Source: Ichthyophis bannanicus
Taxonomy: Eukaryota > Chordata > Amphibia > Gymnophiona > Ichthyophiidae
Direction: 5' to 3'
Assembly: GCA_033557465.1 (NCBI GenBank)
Contig: JAWIIG010000039.1
Coordinates: forward strand, 2,728,001-2,792,000
Length of the DNA: 64,000 bases
The translations under genes were made by a program, and so were the position numbers. The notes beneath the pieces are model-generated. The model was given only the letters and a program-made list of their open reading frames with translations, was not told the DNA's origin and did no database searches. This document shows, one piece after another, positions 9,510-20,187 of the stretch. How positions within the stretch are numbered: position 1 is the stretch's first letter; each line of letters starts with the position of its first letter.

Positions 9510-10620
9510 GGCCGGTGAGGCCGGCTGCCGGCGATCTCTCCCACGAACCTCTCCCTTCCACAGGCAGCGGATTTGAGGCGAGAGGCATAGGACAGTGTTC
9601 TGTACTGCAGAGCTCAGACAACTGTGTTACCATCTGCATGCTAAAAGTTACATTGTTTGTATCCTTCCAGAGGTAACAGTTACTGTATATATATGCTGCT
9701 TTGTGTCAGATTGGTAGGAGGTTTACTTGGGCCCTTGAAACCTTTAAATTGCTGGGTTGGGTGGGACATTCGCCACCGGAGGGGGGTCTCCGAGGGAGTC
9801 TTTACCTAAGGGGAATAGGGGAGTAGGGCGGATACCGTGCCTATACGGGCCTTTGCTATCACCCCCTTCCTGTGATGATCGGGGCCCCCTGGCTCGTGCG
9901 GATTGAGCCTTCTTCCTCAATGGGTTGGGGGGGAGATCGCTGGCCCGGGGCCGCTTCCGTGACTTCCCACCTAGGCCCCGGCGAGAGGGCCCTGACTAGG
10001 CCCCGTCGTGAGATGCATGGGGGGGGGAGCGTTCCACATCGGGCATGGTGGATTGATCGTGGCAATGGATGGGACCTGCCTTCACGGTCTGGGTGGAGGA
10101 GGGTCCTAGCTCTAGAGGTAACCCGGGATCCCTGGCTAGTTCGCCATGGGCAGTGGAGCGAAGCCCCCCTCTTGTATGTTCCTAAAGTTGCAGGGGGGTA
10201 TATAGCGTTCAGATCTGGGAGGTTTTTCTATCTTGCTCCCCCCTCCTTGTTTGTTTTCCTTCTTTAAAGGGTGGTTGATCGTGGTATTGTTGGGGTGCTA
10301 GGAGAGAGTGCAGCGCGGCTGGGGGTGGGTGGCCAATGCCGAGGTGGGGAGTGGGTTCCTTCGCTGGGGTAGGCAATTGGGGAGTGTTTAGTGTATAGCT
10401 GGGAGGGGGGCCCTGTTCACATCCTAGGGTCTCTAATGGGTTGGGAGAGGAATATGTTGGGTTGGGGGAAGGAGGGGAGGGGGCGGGGATTGGAGGGAGC
10501 GGGGAGGAAAGGGGGGGGTAAGGTAAAGAGGAGGGGGGTTTGGCACATAGGGTCTACCAGAAGCATCCTCTTACTCAGGAGAGGACCTCAGGCTGGGGAG
10601 GTTCGTCTCTCTTATACTAA
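9510..10620 (+). other. L1 inter-ORF spacer, G-rich
   Basis: About 1.1 kb without a supported gene between ORF1 and ORF2. The last third is strongly G-rich (10461-10540, several runs of four or more G). Most L1 elements have a much shorter spacer, so this length is unusual. Short open frames here show no domain. Confidence 0.6.
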
Positions 10621-13600
10621 CGGGTTAACGATTTACTTGCTGCGGGTCTACTATCCAGCCTGAGAATAATCTCCTGGAATGTCTGCGGGATAGGCAACCC
10701 TATTAAACGGTCCAAAGTATTACAAGTTCTTGCACGATTGAAATGTGATGTCGCCATGTTACAGGAGACCCACCAGACAGCCGACGAGCACGTAAAATTA
10801 CAAAGGGCCTGGGTGGGGCAGAGTAGAGGAGCCCCGGCCAAGGGCAGAAAGGGTGGAGTGGTCACGCTAATCAGTAAATCAACCCGCTTTGACCCACTTC
10901 AAGAAATCGCAGACCCTGATGGCCGTTACTTGTTACTCTATGGCCACTTGGATGGTAAGCCAGTGGTTTTAGGGAACCTTTATGGCCCTAATGTGTTGGA
11001 TCGCGCCTTCTATGCTCGCTTGGCGTCCCAGGTGGAACAATTACCAGATGTCCCTCTGATAATGGCTGGAGACCTGAATGGGGTCCTGGATATAGACATG
11101 GATACGGCCGCCGGGGGTGGTGAGCGGGGGCGGGCCCCTACTTCGATGGCCCTTCGGGAGTTTTGCCGGCGCTTAGGTGTCGTGGATCCCTGGCGTTTGT
11201 TACACCCCCTTGAGAGGGATTTTACTCATCAATCGAGGGCTCATGGGACTCATGCCCGCATAGATTATATACTGGTTTCGGAAAGGACTTTTTCACAGGT
11301 GGATGAAGCGCAGATAGGCCCCACTGCAGTGTCAGATCATGCCCCGATTTGGATAGACTTAGCGTGGGGGGTAGTAGCGGACACATCACGTATCTGGCGG
11401 TTCCCCACCGGCCTGGACCGCAATCCGGAATTTCAAGCTCATCTGCGGGGCTGCTGGAATGACTTTATGCACCACCATGCGGTTCATGCTGCTGAACCAG
11501 AATTGTTATGGGAGACCGCCAAGGTGGTCCTTCGGGGCAACATCATTGAATATGTGGTGCGTAAACGCCGGCGTTTAGCACGGCAAATTGTGTCTCTGGA
11601 AAAGCAGGTGGTCAGAGCACGCCGTCGCTGTGCCGGTGATCCCTCGGTGGGAAACCGTAAACGCTTTTGGGAATTGCAAACATCACTGAATGAGCTTATA
11701 CATCAGCGGACGAAAAAATCCCACTTTTACTATCGCTATTGTTTGTATCAATTTGGAGATAAACCCGGCCGTCTCTTAGCTCGCTGCCTTCGAGGCAATC
11801 GGGGTGTCCGATCCGTAGCTGCCTTGCGAGATGAGGCTGGTCATCTGCACCGGGACAATCGGGCGATTGTGGGGCACTTCCGTTCCTTTTTCCAAGGGCT
11901 CTACGCACGGCGGGAGGGGTGTATGTCCACGATGCAGGACTATTTGCGAAAGTTGTCATTACCGAAGCTGACCCCCACACAACGAGCCGTTTTGGATGCC
12001 CCGATCAATGCGGAGGACGTGTGTGCAGTCATTCAAAGCGCACAGTGTTATAAGGCACCCGGGCCCGATGGTTTTGGGGCTGAGTTTTACAAGGTGCTCC
12101 GGGATATGGTCTCGCCGGTTCTTGTGGGCCTGTACAGTCGCAGGGCGCAAACTGGGCATTATACCTGGGGATCTAATCTTGCGCATATTACCCTCATACC
12201 TAAACCCGGGAAGGATCCTACCCGGGCGGCTTCCTATCACCCTATTTCACTATTGAATTTTGATATGAAAATTTTGGCGAAAATATTGGCGAATAGACTG
12301 GCTTCGGTGCTGGGTGAGTTGATACATGAGTCCCAAGTGGGGTTTGTTAAAGGGCAGTATGCGGTCCGTAATTTACGGAAGATTTTGGCATCCTTGGAGT
12401 GGGTGAGGGACCGGGATTTACCATCTTTACTGATCAGCTTTGATGCAGAGAAAGCCTTTGATCAGGTGCATTGGGACTACTTGAAAGATCTGTTGCCGTA
12501 TTATGGACTGGGAGATACATTTTGTAGCTATGTGACCTTGCTATATGCTGACCCGATGGCGTGCATCCTTTGCAATGGTTTGCTTTCTGATCCTTTTCGT
12601 ATAGAGCGGGGCACACGTCAGGGATGCCCGCTGTCTCCTTTACTCTTTGTTCTCTCATTGGATCCCTTGATACGGACTGTAGAGGACTCCGCCTCTATTC
12701 CAGGGGTCCGGATTGGAACAGTGGGGTTTAAAGTGGCCGCCTTTGCGGACGATGTACTGGTTCACCTCACATCGCCCCAACGTTCGCTGTCACGTCTGTT
12801 AGAAGCCTTTTCCCAATATGGGAGCTTTGCCGGTCTATGCATTAATACAGAGAAATCGGAGGCCTTGGACGTGGGGGGTGCGTTGCGAGCTCAATGGCCG
12901 GGCCTGTTCCCTCTTCGATGGGCCGATGAGGCCTTTGTTTACCTCGGTATAGTGATGACGAGGCGGCCGGAGTCGTTGTATAAAATAAATTTTGATCGAG
13001 TGTTTCTTCAACTTCAGACACAGTTGCGGGCCTGGACGCCGCTACCTTTGTCTCTGCTGGGTCGGGTGGCGGCCTTGCAAATGGTCATTCTCCCTCGAGT
13101 CCTTTACTGGCTTCAAACTCTTCCAGTGTGGTTGTTGCGCCGTGATGTGCTCCGCATGGAGCGTGCAATTCGGCGGTTTCTGTGGAAAGGAGCCCGAGCG
13201 CGCATACCGTTATCCCGGCTGCGGGGGGGTTGGCGTAAGGGAGGGGTGGGAATTCCAGATTTTTGGAAATATGCGCTGGCATGCCAAGCGCGACACTTGA
13301 GTGATTGGTTAGGAGACACTTCGGTGTATACCCCTAGGGAGTTGGAGCAAGCCCTTCTGGCACCGTCGGCCCTGGAAGCGGCACTACAACTCCCGGGGGC
13401 GCAGTTGCCGGTTCGGCTGACCAATAGTGTTCTACTGCAGGCGCTGCGGCGCACTTGGCAGCAGCTTAATAAACTCTGGAACAGCAACCCCATGGTATCA
13501 TCGTGGTTGCCTATACAGGGTAACGTTCAGTTTTCCCCCGGCTCCGACTCGCCTGTTTTTCGGCACTGGGAAAGAGCCGGGATCACACGCCTGGGGAATG

Positions 13601-14460
13601 TGGTCGATGCGACCGGGAAATGTAAGCCGTTGATGGAACTGACCGCGGAATATGATTTGAGCCACCCGGCTTCTAGCTTTGCTCACGCCCAACTGTCCCA
13701 CTATGTGAGCTCGTTGCCCCAAGCAGAACTCCAATTGGAACGCTCTGCTCAAATCCTGGAGTTTTTGAGCTTGGGGGCGGAAGACCCTCCCACCATTGCC
13801 GCGCTGAAGAAGCGCTTTGATTGCCTTGAACGCTCCACGGATTTCTCAGCAGTGGAGTCGGCGTGGGCACGGGACTTGGGCCGAGCGGTCGACCCGGGCT
13901 CTGTATTGGCAGCCCTATCACAGATTCGACGATTAGTGGAAGGGACCAGATGGCGCGAGGTGCAATATAAGTCCATCCTTCGAGCTCACTTTTCCCCAAG
14001 GAGAGCGTTTCGGAGCCACCTTGCTGAGTCGGGCGGCTGCCCTAAATGCTCGTGCCCCCTAGCGGACTTAGGTCATATGTGGTGGGCCTGCCCCAGGATA
14101 CAGTCCTACTGGAATCGCATCAGCAGTTATCTAGGTGGGCTTCTACGACAGCGGGTCACTTGGACGGGGTTAAGCGTGGTGCTAGATTGCTTGGGACCAC
14201 TCCACCCTAAGGGGCGTTGGGAACGCTTGCTGGTGCGTAAGGCTTGTCTGGTGGGGAAGGGACCTATCCTCCGTAGATGGCGAGAGGCATCGGCTCCCAC
14301 ATTTTGTGAATGGCGCAATTGCTTTCATCAGCTTATGCTTTTTGAGAGACGCCGAGCACTAGGGTCCCCCAAACACTGGGCCTCCTTTTTATTGATCTGG
14401 ATGCCTTACGTCCAGGCCTTGGGTCCTGTTGCCCGCAGCGAGGTGCTTAAAATTGGATAG
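10621..14460 (+). CDS. L1-type ORF2: AP endonuclease-reverse transcriptase
   Basis: An open frame of about 1,280 codons from just after a TAA at 10618-10620. The APE-type endonuclease shows SWNVCG, LQETH, GDLNG, RIDYIL and SDHAP, all catalytic blocks. The RT follows, with YHPISLLNF, FDAEKAFDQVHW, RGTRQGCPLSPLLF and the catalytic FADDV. The C-terminus has a Cys/His motif, CPKCSCPLADLGHMWWACP, typical of L1/Tx1 elements. There is no ATG before 10756, well inside the endonuclease. A CTG at 10660-10662 sits where related proteins start. No stop or frameshift is seen over 3.8 kb. Confidence 0.9.
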   Translation, partial: RVNDLLAAGLLSSLRIISWNVCGIGNPIKRSKVLQVLARLKCDVAMLQETHQTADEHVKLQRAWVGQSRGAPAKGRKGGVVTLISKSTRFDPLQEIADPDGRYLLLYGHLDGKPVVLGNLYGPNVLDRAFYARLASQVEQLPDVPLIMAGDLNGVLDIDMDTAAGGGERGRAPTSMALREFCRRLGVVDPWRLLHPLERDFTHQSRAHGTHARIDYILVSERTFSQVDEAQIGPTAVSDHAPIWIDLAWGVVADTSRIWRFPTGLDRNPEFQAHLRGCWNDFMHHHAVHAAEPELLWETAKVVLRGNIIEYVVRKRRRLARQIVSLEKQVVRARRRCAGDPSVGNRKRFWELQTSLNELIHQRTKKSHFYYRYCLYQFGDKPGRLLARCLRGNRGVRSVAALRDEAGHLHRDNRAIVGHFRSFFQGLYARREGCMSTMQDYLRKLSLPKLTPTQRAVLDAPINAEDVCAVIQSAQCYKAPGPDGFGAEFYKVLRDMVSPVLVGLYSRRAQTGHYTWGSNLAHITLIPKPGKDPTRAASYHPISLLNFDMKILAKILANRLASVLGELIHESQVGFVKGQYAVRNLRKILASLEWVRDRDLPSLLISFDAEKAFDQVHWDYLKDLLPYYGLGDTFCSYVTLLYADPMACILCNGLLSDPFRIERGTRQGCPLSPLLFVLSLDPLIRTVEDSASIPGVRIGTVGFKVAAFADDVLVHLTSPQRSLSRLLEAFSQYGSFAGLCINTEKSEALDVGGALRAQWPGLFPLRWADEAFVYLGIVMTRRPESLYKINFDRVFLQLQTQLRAWTPLPLSLLGRVAALQMVILPRVLYWLQTLPVWLLRRDVLRMERAIRRFLWKGARARIPLSRLRGGWRKGGVGIPDFWKYALACQARHLSDWLGDTSVYTPRELEQALLAPSALEAALQLPGAQLPVRLTNSVLLQALRRTWQQLNKLWNSNPMVSSWLPIQGNVQFSPGSDSPVFRHWERAGITRLGNVVDATGKCKPLMELTAEYDLSHPASSFAHAQLSHYVSSLPQAELQLERSAQILEFLSLGAEDPPTIAALKKRFDCLERSTDFSAVESAWARDLGRAVDPGSVLAALSQIRRLVEGTRWREVQYKSILRAHFSPRRAFRSHLAESGGCPKCSCPLADLGHMWWACPRIQSYWNRISSYLGGLLRQRVTWTGLSVVLDCLGPLHPKGRWERLLVRKACLVGKGPILRRWREASAPTFCEWRNCFHQLMLFERRRALGSPKHWASFLLIWMPYVQALGPVARSEVLKIG

Positions 14461-14497
14461 CGATGCTTCTGGGTTAGTAGTTGTGCGAGGTAATGGT

Positions 14498-14533
14498 TGG
14501 GGGGTGGGGAGGGGGGGAAGGGGGGGGAGGGGG
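14498..14533 (+). promoter_or_regulatory. G-quadruplex-prone tract in L1 3' UTR
   Basis: Runs of five, four, eight, eight and five G separated by one or two bases, 40 bp after the ORF2 stop. G-rich 3' UTR tracts are a known recurring feature of L1 elements and can influence retrotransposition. Confidence 0.55.
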
Positions 14534-14705
14534 ATAAATGGCGGTAGTCTGCACCGTATTGCTTTGCCTGAGTGCGACTCCTGGCCTCCGGTGGTGGATC
14601 AGACACAACCACACCCGGAGGGGTCTTGTAATGATTAACGAAATATCAAAATTTTATGCTGCAGTTTTGTGAACCTGTTGGTTATCTTGTATTGTCGTTT
14701 TATTC

Positions 14706-14730
14706 AATAAACAGATTATACAAAAAAAAA
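14706..14730 (+). terminator. L1 polyadenylation signal and A-tail
   Basis: AATAAA at 14706-14711, then about 10 bases, then an A-run ending at the right target duplication. This is the 3' end of the L1 transcript. Confidence 0.85.
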
Positions 14731-15086
14731 AGAATTGTTAATAAATAATAAAATTAAATAAATAAATAAATATATATATGAAAAGGGTATACAATATACA
14801 ATTTTCAAAAAGTAGAAACAATATTGAATCTTTAATAGATACATTTTGTCTACACAGTAACACACAAAATATCAAAGACCAAATACTACTACAACACAGT
14901 TCATACAAAGTATCAATCTCAATCCCTTAGCCTCACAATCACTCAGGGGCTACACAACACATCAAAATCAAACAATGGAATTCCTTAATATGCGTATGCA
15001 AAAACATCTTCATCTTACCCCTATGCATATCCCATATATTCACCCCAGGCCACACTCACATATATCAACTAACACAATGCTTTCAC

Positions 15087-15719
15087 TTGACACCAAACAA
15101 AATCAAATCGAATATACTCCAACATAACCCAAAAACAATGAAACCACACTCAAGACTAATTACAATTAAAACTACCCCTATGACTCCACCCTATAAACCT
15201 ACCGCACTAATCCCCCAAACATGCCTACTAATAAATACAAGGTCCATCAAAAACAAAACACATATTATACAGGACCTAATTACTGACGAAAAGCCAGATA
15301 TATTATGTATCACAGAAACATGGCTGTCCGAAACAGATACGGCCCTCCTCAACTTATTAAGTGAACCAGGATACAATCTATTTACCTGCCCCCGTACTAA
15401 TAGAAGAGGAGGGGGAGTGTTAATAATAGCAAGAGACAACCTAACACTATCTTACAGCGCTCAGAAATCATTTGAAGGAATAGACATACTCAAGGTGGAG
15501 AATAACACCTTTGCTATTTCCCTCATTTACAGACCGCCTTCTACAAAACATGAAGCCCTAGCAACAGTTCTTGAAACAATATGTGAAACTTCAATAAAGA
15601 AATGCCAGTTGATATTAGGGGACTTAAACCTCGCATCACGTAACAATACACACACTAACACATTCATCGAAGCCATGGGTCAAATGGGATACCAACAAAT
15701 AATCAAAATACCCACGCAT
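15087..15719 (+). pseudogene. L2-b copy 1 endonuclease domain
   Basis: An AP-endonuclease-like domain. It shows LLINTRSIKNK, then PDILCITETWLS (catalytic E), RRGGGVLIIARD, LIYRPPS and LILGDLNLAS (catalytic D/N). The frame is open for about 210 codons to the SINE insertion. The terminal SDHHLIQF block lies beyond the SINE at about 16125. EN nicks target DNA for target-primed reverse transcription. The gene is split by the SINE and later stops, so it is inactive. Confidence 0.8.
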
Positions 15720-16023
15720 TTATTTATTTATTTATTTTACATTCTCTTATATACCGCGCTATTTTGCATCAGTGCGGTTTACATTGAACAAACTGAAATT
15801 ACATTGAACAGGGCGTCATAACTTGGAGATAACTATTTTACAGGGAATATGGGCTATGGAGGGTTAAGTGGCTTGCCCAAGACCACAAGGAGCACCTGTG
15901 GGACTAGAAACCCCAGTCCTTCCGGCCCAAGGTTGCTGTCCTCTAGTGGGATTTGAACCCCCGACCTTCCGGCCTAAAGTAAAGTACCTTGCCCCAACCA
16001 CTAGGCCACTCCTCCACTCCACT
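15720..16023 (-). mobile_element. CORE-SINE with tRNA-like head and L2-type tail
   Basis: About 300 bp flanked by the target duplication CCACGCAT (15712-15719 and 16024-16031). On the minus strand the head carries pol III A-box-like GTGGCCTAGTGG (15998-16009) and B-box-like GGTTCAAATCC (15949-15959). The body has the CORE/MIR-like stretch TTGGGCAAGCCACTTAACC (within 15858-15889). The 3' end is the L2 terminus (GCGGTATATAAGAGAATG) with an AAATA tail. This tripartite structure defines CORE-SINEs that use L2 enzymes. Confidence 0.85.
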
Positions 16024-17146
16024 CCACGCATGACAAGGGAAATGTCCTAGACATGTTATTCCTTCCCAAAAAACACTCAAACAACATAGTAACAAGTACA
16101 ACTCCAAAAATAACGCAGGTGCCTTGGTCAGACCACCACTTGATACAATTCACATTTGACATGCCAAAACAATCACCCAATATAGAAGCTAATACCAACG
16201 CACAAAAAAGCATGTTTAAAACCCTAGACAAAGAAATAATAAAATCGATTTTTTTCCCATGTAAATACAGAAACTTCAAATCTGGATGACTTAATAAAAC
16301 AATGGAACAATGGAATAGAAACTGTTTCAAAACCACCACCCAAAACCGCCCCCAAAGAAAGCAACAAACTAAGAATAAAAACTGAACCATGGTACACAGC
16401 AGACAGACAAAGCAAAGAAAGATCTCAGAAGAATGGAAAAAAATGGAGAACTAGAAAATCAATAGAGATCAAAGAACAATACCTGATGTTACTCAAATCC
16501 TACAAAGAAATAATAAACACGGCAAAATAGAATTACCACACAAAAAACACTAAACAATGCTTTAAATAGGCCAAGAGAATTATTTGAGCTTGTAAAATCC
16601 CTTACCAAACCCCTAAAAGACGCCAATACAAAATATCCGATAAATGCACAAACACTTGCGGAGCACTACTCAAAAAAATTTAACTCTAATGAAGAAATAA
16701 TCTCCCATAAAATTGAACACACCACATCTCAAAAGGTAACACAAAATATTAATTCCACAATATTATGGGAAGAATTTCACATAATAGATGTAACTGTGTT
16801 TAGTAACTGCCTACTAACATAAGCACCACCACTTCCCCTCTAGATCCTTGTCCGGTTTCATGGATTAAGACTACAAAAACAGAAATTGCACCCATAATAC
16901 TAAACATAGTAAACCTATCCCTACTATAAGGAACCATGCCAGCTGAACTAAAACGTTCTCTTATACGTCCTATACTAAAAAACAAATCTCTAAAAAAAGC
17001 AGACCCATCTGCCTACAGACCAATATCAAGTATACCATTCATAGACAAAACCATTGAAAAAAACATACAATACCAATTACAAGATCATATAGATAGCACA
17101 AACGCACTTGATGCTCATCAATATGGTTTTCGACAATCACAGGGAG

Positions 17147-17308
17147 TATTTATTTATTTATTTATTTATTTAACATCTCTTATATACCGCGCTCTTTGTC
17201 GTCAGTGCGGTTTACATTAAACAATATAACACTTGGTCAGATATATTGGACCGTCGTCTACATAGAACAGGGAGTTAACTTGGAGGTAACTTGGGGGAAC
17301 TATTTACA
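17147..17308 (-). mobile_element. L2-type 3' end fragment
   Basis: A TTTA repeat then the antisense L2 3' terminus (TATATACCGCGCTC..., CGGTTTACATTAAACA), about 160 bp. It interrupts the L2-b RT coding sequence, which resumes with AAACACTTCTACTCG. Confidence 0.8.
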
Positions 17309-17622
17309 TTCTAGAAACACTTCTACTCGTACTATTTGACAAACTTTATAGAGGCATTGAAAACTGCGAGAAAATGTTCGTCCTAATATTCATTGACATA
17401 ACAGCAGCCTTCGATTCAGTGAATCATAAGACCCTCTTAATGAGACTGGAATCAATAGGAATAATAGGAACTCCCTTAAAATGGTTCACTTCCTATATAT
17501 CTAATAGGTTACAAAGTATACTTTGACCAAAACATATCCAATACCTTCTCACAGACACAAGGTATTCCACAGGGCTTGGCATTATCTGCCATGCTATTTA
17601 ACCTATACCTAAGGCCCATCTG

Positions 17623-17661
17623 TTTATGTTTATTGAATTTGATATACCGCTGAGGAAAAAA
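17623..17661 (-). mobile_element. 39-bp mini-insertion of a LINE/SINE 3' tip
   Basis: A 39-bp segment flanked by the direct repeat CATCTG (17617-17622 and 17662-17667). Its minus strand reads GCGGTATATCAAATTC then AATAAACAT, the last bases of an L2-like 3' end. It interrupts the RT frame of L2-b. Confidence 0.65.
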
Positions 17662-17893
17662 CATCTGCACAATATTCCAAAAATACAAAATCGACTATCA
17701 TCTGTATGCGGACGACATTATGCTTTATACACCACTGGATATATGTAACCCAGATTACAGCCACATAGAAGCTTGTCTTGAAGCACAGCTATGGCTCCAA
17801 AATAACAACATGACTATCAATCATAAAAAAACAGAAGTAATGTTCATCTCTAAAAACCCAGAATTTAAATTCCCCCCAACAATCACACTAAAT

Positions 17894-19535
17894 AAGAACA
17901 TAAGATATGCCATACTGGGTCAGACCAAGGTCCATCAAGCCCAGTATTCTGTTTCCAACAGTGGCCAATCTAGGTCATATGTACCTAGCAGTTTCCCCAA
18001 GAGACACAAGTTCCACAATGCTTGTACTGGGTCAAGCATTGATATCTTCGGTTACTTCTTAATAATAGTTTATGGACCTTTCCTCCAGGAACTTGTCCAA
18101 ACCTTTTTTAAACCCAGCTACACTAACAGCCTTTACTACATCCTCTGGTAACAAATTCCAGAGTTTGATTACACATTGAGTGAAAAAATATTTTCTTTTA
18201 TTAGTCTTAAATAGTTTACCCTGTAGCTTTATTGCATGTCCCCTAGTCTTCCTATATTCTGATAACGTAAACAATCGATCTATGTTTACCCGTTCCACTC
18301 CGTTCATTAATTTATAGACTTCTATCATATCTCCCCTCAGCCGTCTCTTTTCCAGGTTAAAGAGCCCTAACCTTTTTAGCCTTTCTTCATAAGAGTATCC
18401 TTCCATCCCCTTTACCATTTTGGTGGCTCTTCTCTGAACCTTTTCTAAAATCGCTATATCCTTTTTAAGATATGGCGACCAGAATTGCACACAATATTCA
18501 AGGTGCGGTCTCACCATGGAACGATATAGAGGCATTATATCTTTTGTTTTATTTTCCATTCCTTTCCTTATCATACCTAGCATTCTATTTGCTCTCTTGG
18601 CCACCGCTGCAAACTGGGCCGAGGGTTTTAACATGGTATCCACAATGACGCCTAAATCGTTTTCCTGGGTGGTGGTTCCTAATGTGGAACCTTGCATCGT
18701 GTAACCATAGTTTGGGTTGTTCTTACCTAGGTGCATAACCTTGCACTTGTCCACATTAAATTTCATCTGCCATTTTGATGCCCAGTCTTCCAATTTATCA
18801 AGATCCTCTTGCAATTTTTCACAATCCTCTTGGGTTTTAACAACTTTAAATAGTTTTGTGTCATCTGCAAATTTGATAACCCCACTCGTTATTCCACTTT
18901 CCAGGTCATTTATGAATATGTCAAAAAGCAGCGGACCCAGCACAGATCCCTGGGGTACACCACTATTCACCTTTCTCCATTGGGAAAATTGGCCATTTAG
19001 CCCTACCCTCTGCTTTCTATCTTTTAACCAGTTCTTGATCCACAGTAGTACACTGCCTCTTATCCCATGACTCTTTAGTTTTGCCAAAAGTCTCTCATGA
19101 GGGACCTTGTCAAAGGCTTTCTGAAAGTCCAGATACACAATATCAACTGACTCACCTTTGTCCACCTGTTTATTCACTCCTTCAAAAAAACATAACAGAT
19201 TAGTAAGACAAGATCTTCCTTGTCTAAAGCCATGTTGGCTGTCTCCCATTAGGTCGTGACTATCTACATGCTGAGTAATTTTATTCTTTATGATGGTTTC
19301 TACCATTTTTCCCCGGTACTGACGTCAGGCTCACCGGTCTGTAGTTTCCCGGATCACCCCTGGAACCCTTTTTAAAAATTGGTGTTACATTGGCGATCCT
19401 CCAATCTTCAGATATTAGAGATGATTTTAATGGTAGTTCACAGATTACTGATAGCAGGTCTGCAATCTCATATTTCAGTTCTTTCAACACCCTTGGATGT
19501 ATACCATCCGGCCCAGGTGATTTGCTACTCTTCAG
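17894..19535 (-). mobile_element. CR1-a LINE, 5'-truncated
   Basis: Begins on the plus strand with the CR1 3' tail AACATAAG and ends within the RT. It carries the antisense of the conserved CR1 3' UTR segment (GGTCTGACCCAGTATGGC on the minus strand). It is inserted in the L2-b RT; L2-b sequence resumes at 19536. Confidence 0.88.
18059..19490 (-). pseudogene. CR1-a reverse transcriptase, truncated copy
   Basis: The frame 19306-18059 (415 codons) covers most of the CR1 RT. It shows [41 protein letters not shown] and the catalytic FADDTKLF. Next come the thumb block [18 protein letters not shown] and the C-terminal RRKYFF-type block KRKYFFTQ. The preceding 69 codons (FKKGSRGDPGNYRPVSLTS) lie in another frame, so a frameshift separates them near 19300. 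EN and ORF1 are missing. The sequence is very close to the copies at 33391 and 55112, which indicates recent family activity. Confidence 0.85.
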
Positions 19536-20187
19536 CTTACAACATTAAACAAGAGCTAAAATACCTAGGTGTCACCCTTGATATGACACTTAACATGGAA
19601 ACCCACCTAAGACTTTTAAACAGAACGATTTTCTACAAAATAAGAACCTTACAGCCCTTATGCAACATTATTGATCTACCAGACTTTAGATCAGTAATAC
19701 AAACACTCATCACCCCACATCTAGATTATTGTAATGGCATCTTACAAGGACTTCCTAAAATAACAACAAACATACTCCAGATGGCCCAAAATGTCACAGC
19801 TCGAATTTTGATGAATGTACCATTCTCTGATCACATCACACCCATACTAAGAGAACTTCACTGGCTACCCATACAAGCATGAATAAGATACAAAATAATA
19901 ATTACAAAATTCAAGTTAATACACAATATCGCCCCATCTTACCTTGCGACACTCATTAAAACTCATCCTCCTGACCGAAAAAGGCGTACACACAATCTAA
20001 ATGCACTACAAATTCCACTTTCTATTTGCAAAGTAAAAATAGATACTAGCAATAGAGCATTCACATACTTAGCGCCCACACAATGGAACAAACTCCCTAA
20101 CACTTTAAGAGCTAACAAAGACCTCAAATCATTCAGAAAAAACTTCACACACACCTACTTCAAGAATACTACAATCTGGCAGAAATA
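19536..20187 (+). pseudogene. L2-b copy 1 RT C-terminal part
   Basis: Continues the L2-b protein after the CR1-a insertion: KYLGVTLDMTLNMETH, LITPHLDYCNGILQGLP, then LRELHWLPIQA. A stop follows at about 19880. The remainder is recognisable at nucleotide level to about 20187, with SNRAFTYLAPTQWNKLP-type sequence. It is a relic. Confidence 0.75.

Larger units (their letters stand above)
8501..14730 (+). mobile_element. Full-length L1/Tx1-like LINE
   Basis: A 6,230-bp element bounded by a 10-bp target duplication, AGAATTGTTA, at 8491-8500 and 14731-14740. It ends in an A-run just after AATAAA at 14706-14711. The order is 5' UTR, ORF1 (8664-9509), a G-rich spacer of 1.1 kb, ORF2 (10621-14460) and a 3' UTR with a G-rich tract. 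Both ORFs are free of stops. It sits inside the tail of the L2-a copy and is therefore younger than it. The clade call (L1 group, Tx1-like) rests on the ORF1 type, RT sequence and C-terminal cysteine/histidine motif. Confidence 0.9.
16032..17893 (+). pseudogene. L2-b copy 1 EN end, linker and RT 5' half (broken)
   Basis: After the SINE the endonuclease ends with SDHHLIQF near 16125. A long linker has many stops. RT fingers appear at 16936-17146 with AYRPISSIPFIDKTIEK and HQYGFRQSQG. After an L2-tail insertion the palm continues with ITAAFDSVNHKTLLM near 17395. After a 39-bp insertion comes YADDIMLYT near 17710, then the CR1-a insertion at 17894. The motif order and residues are the L2 RT. At least four disruptions make it non-functional. 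Confidence 0.75.

Noticed and set aside
15940..16012. Possible tRNA gene (A and B boxes)
   Set aside because: It is the head of a CORE-SINE with an L2 tail and a target duplication, and I saw no full cloverleaf.
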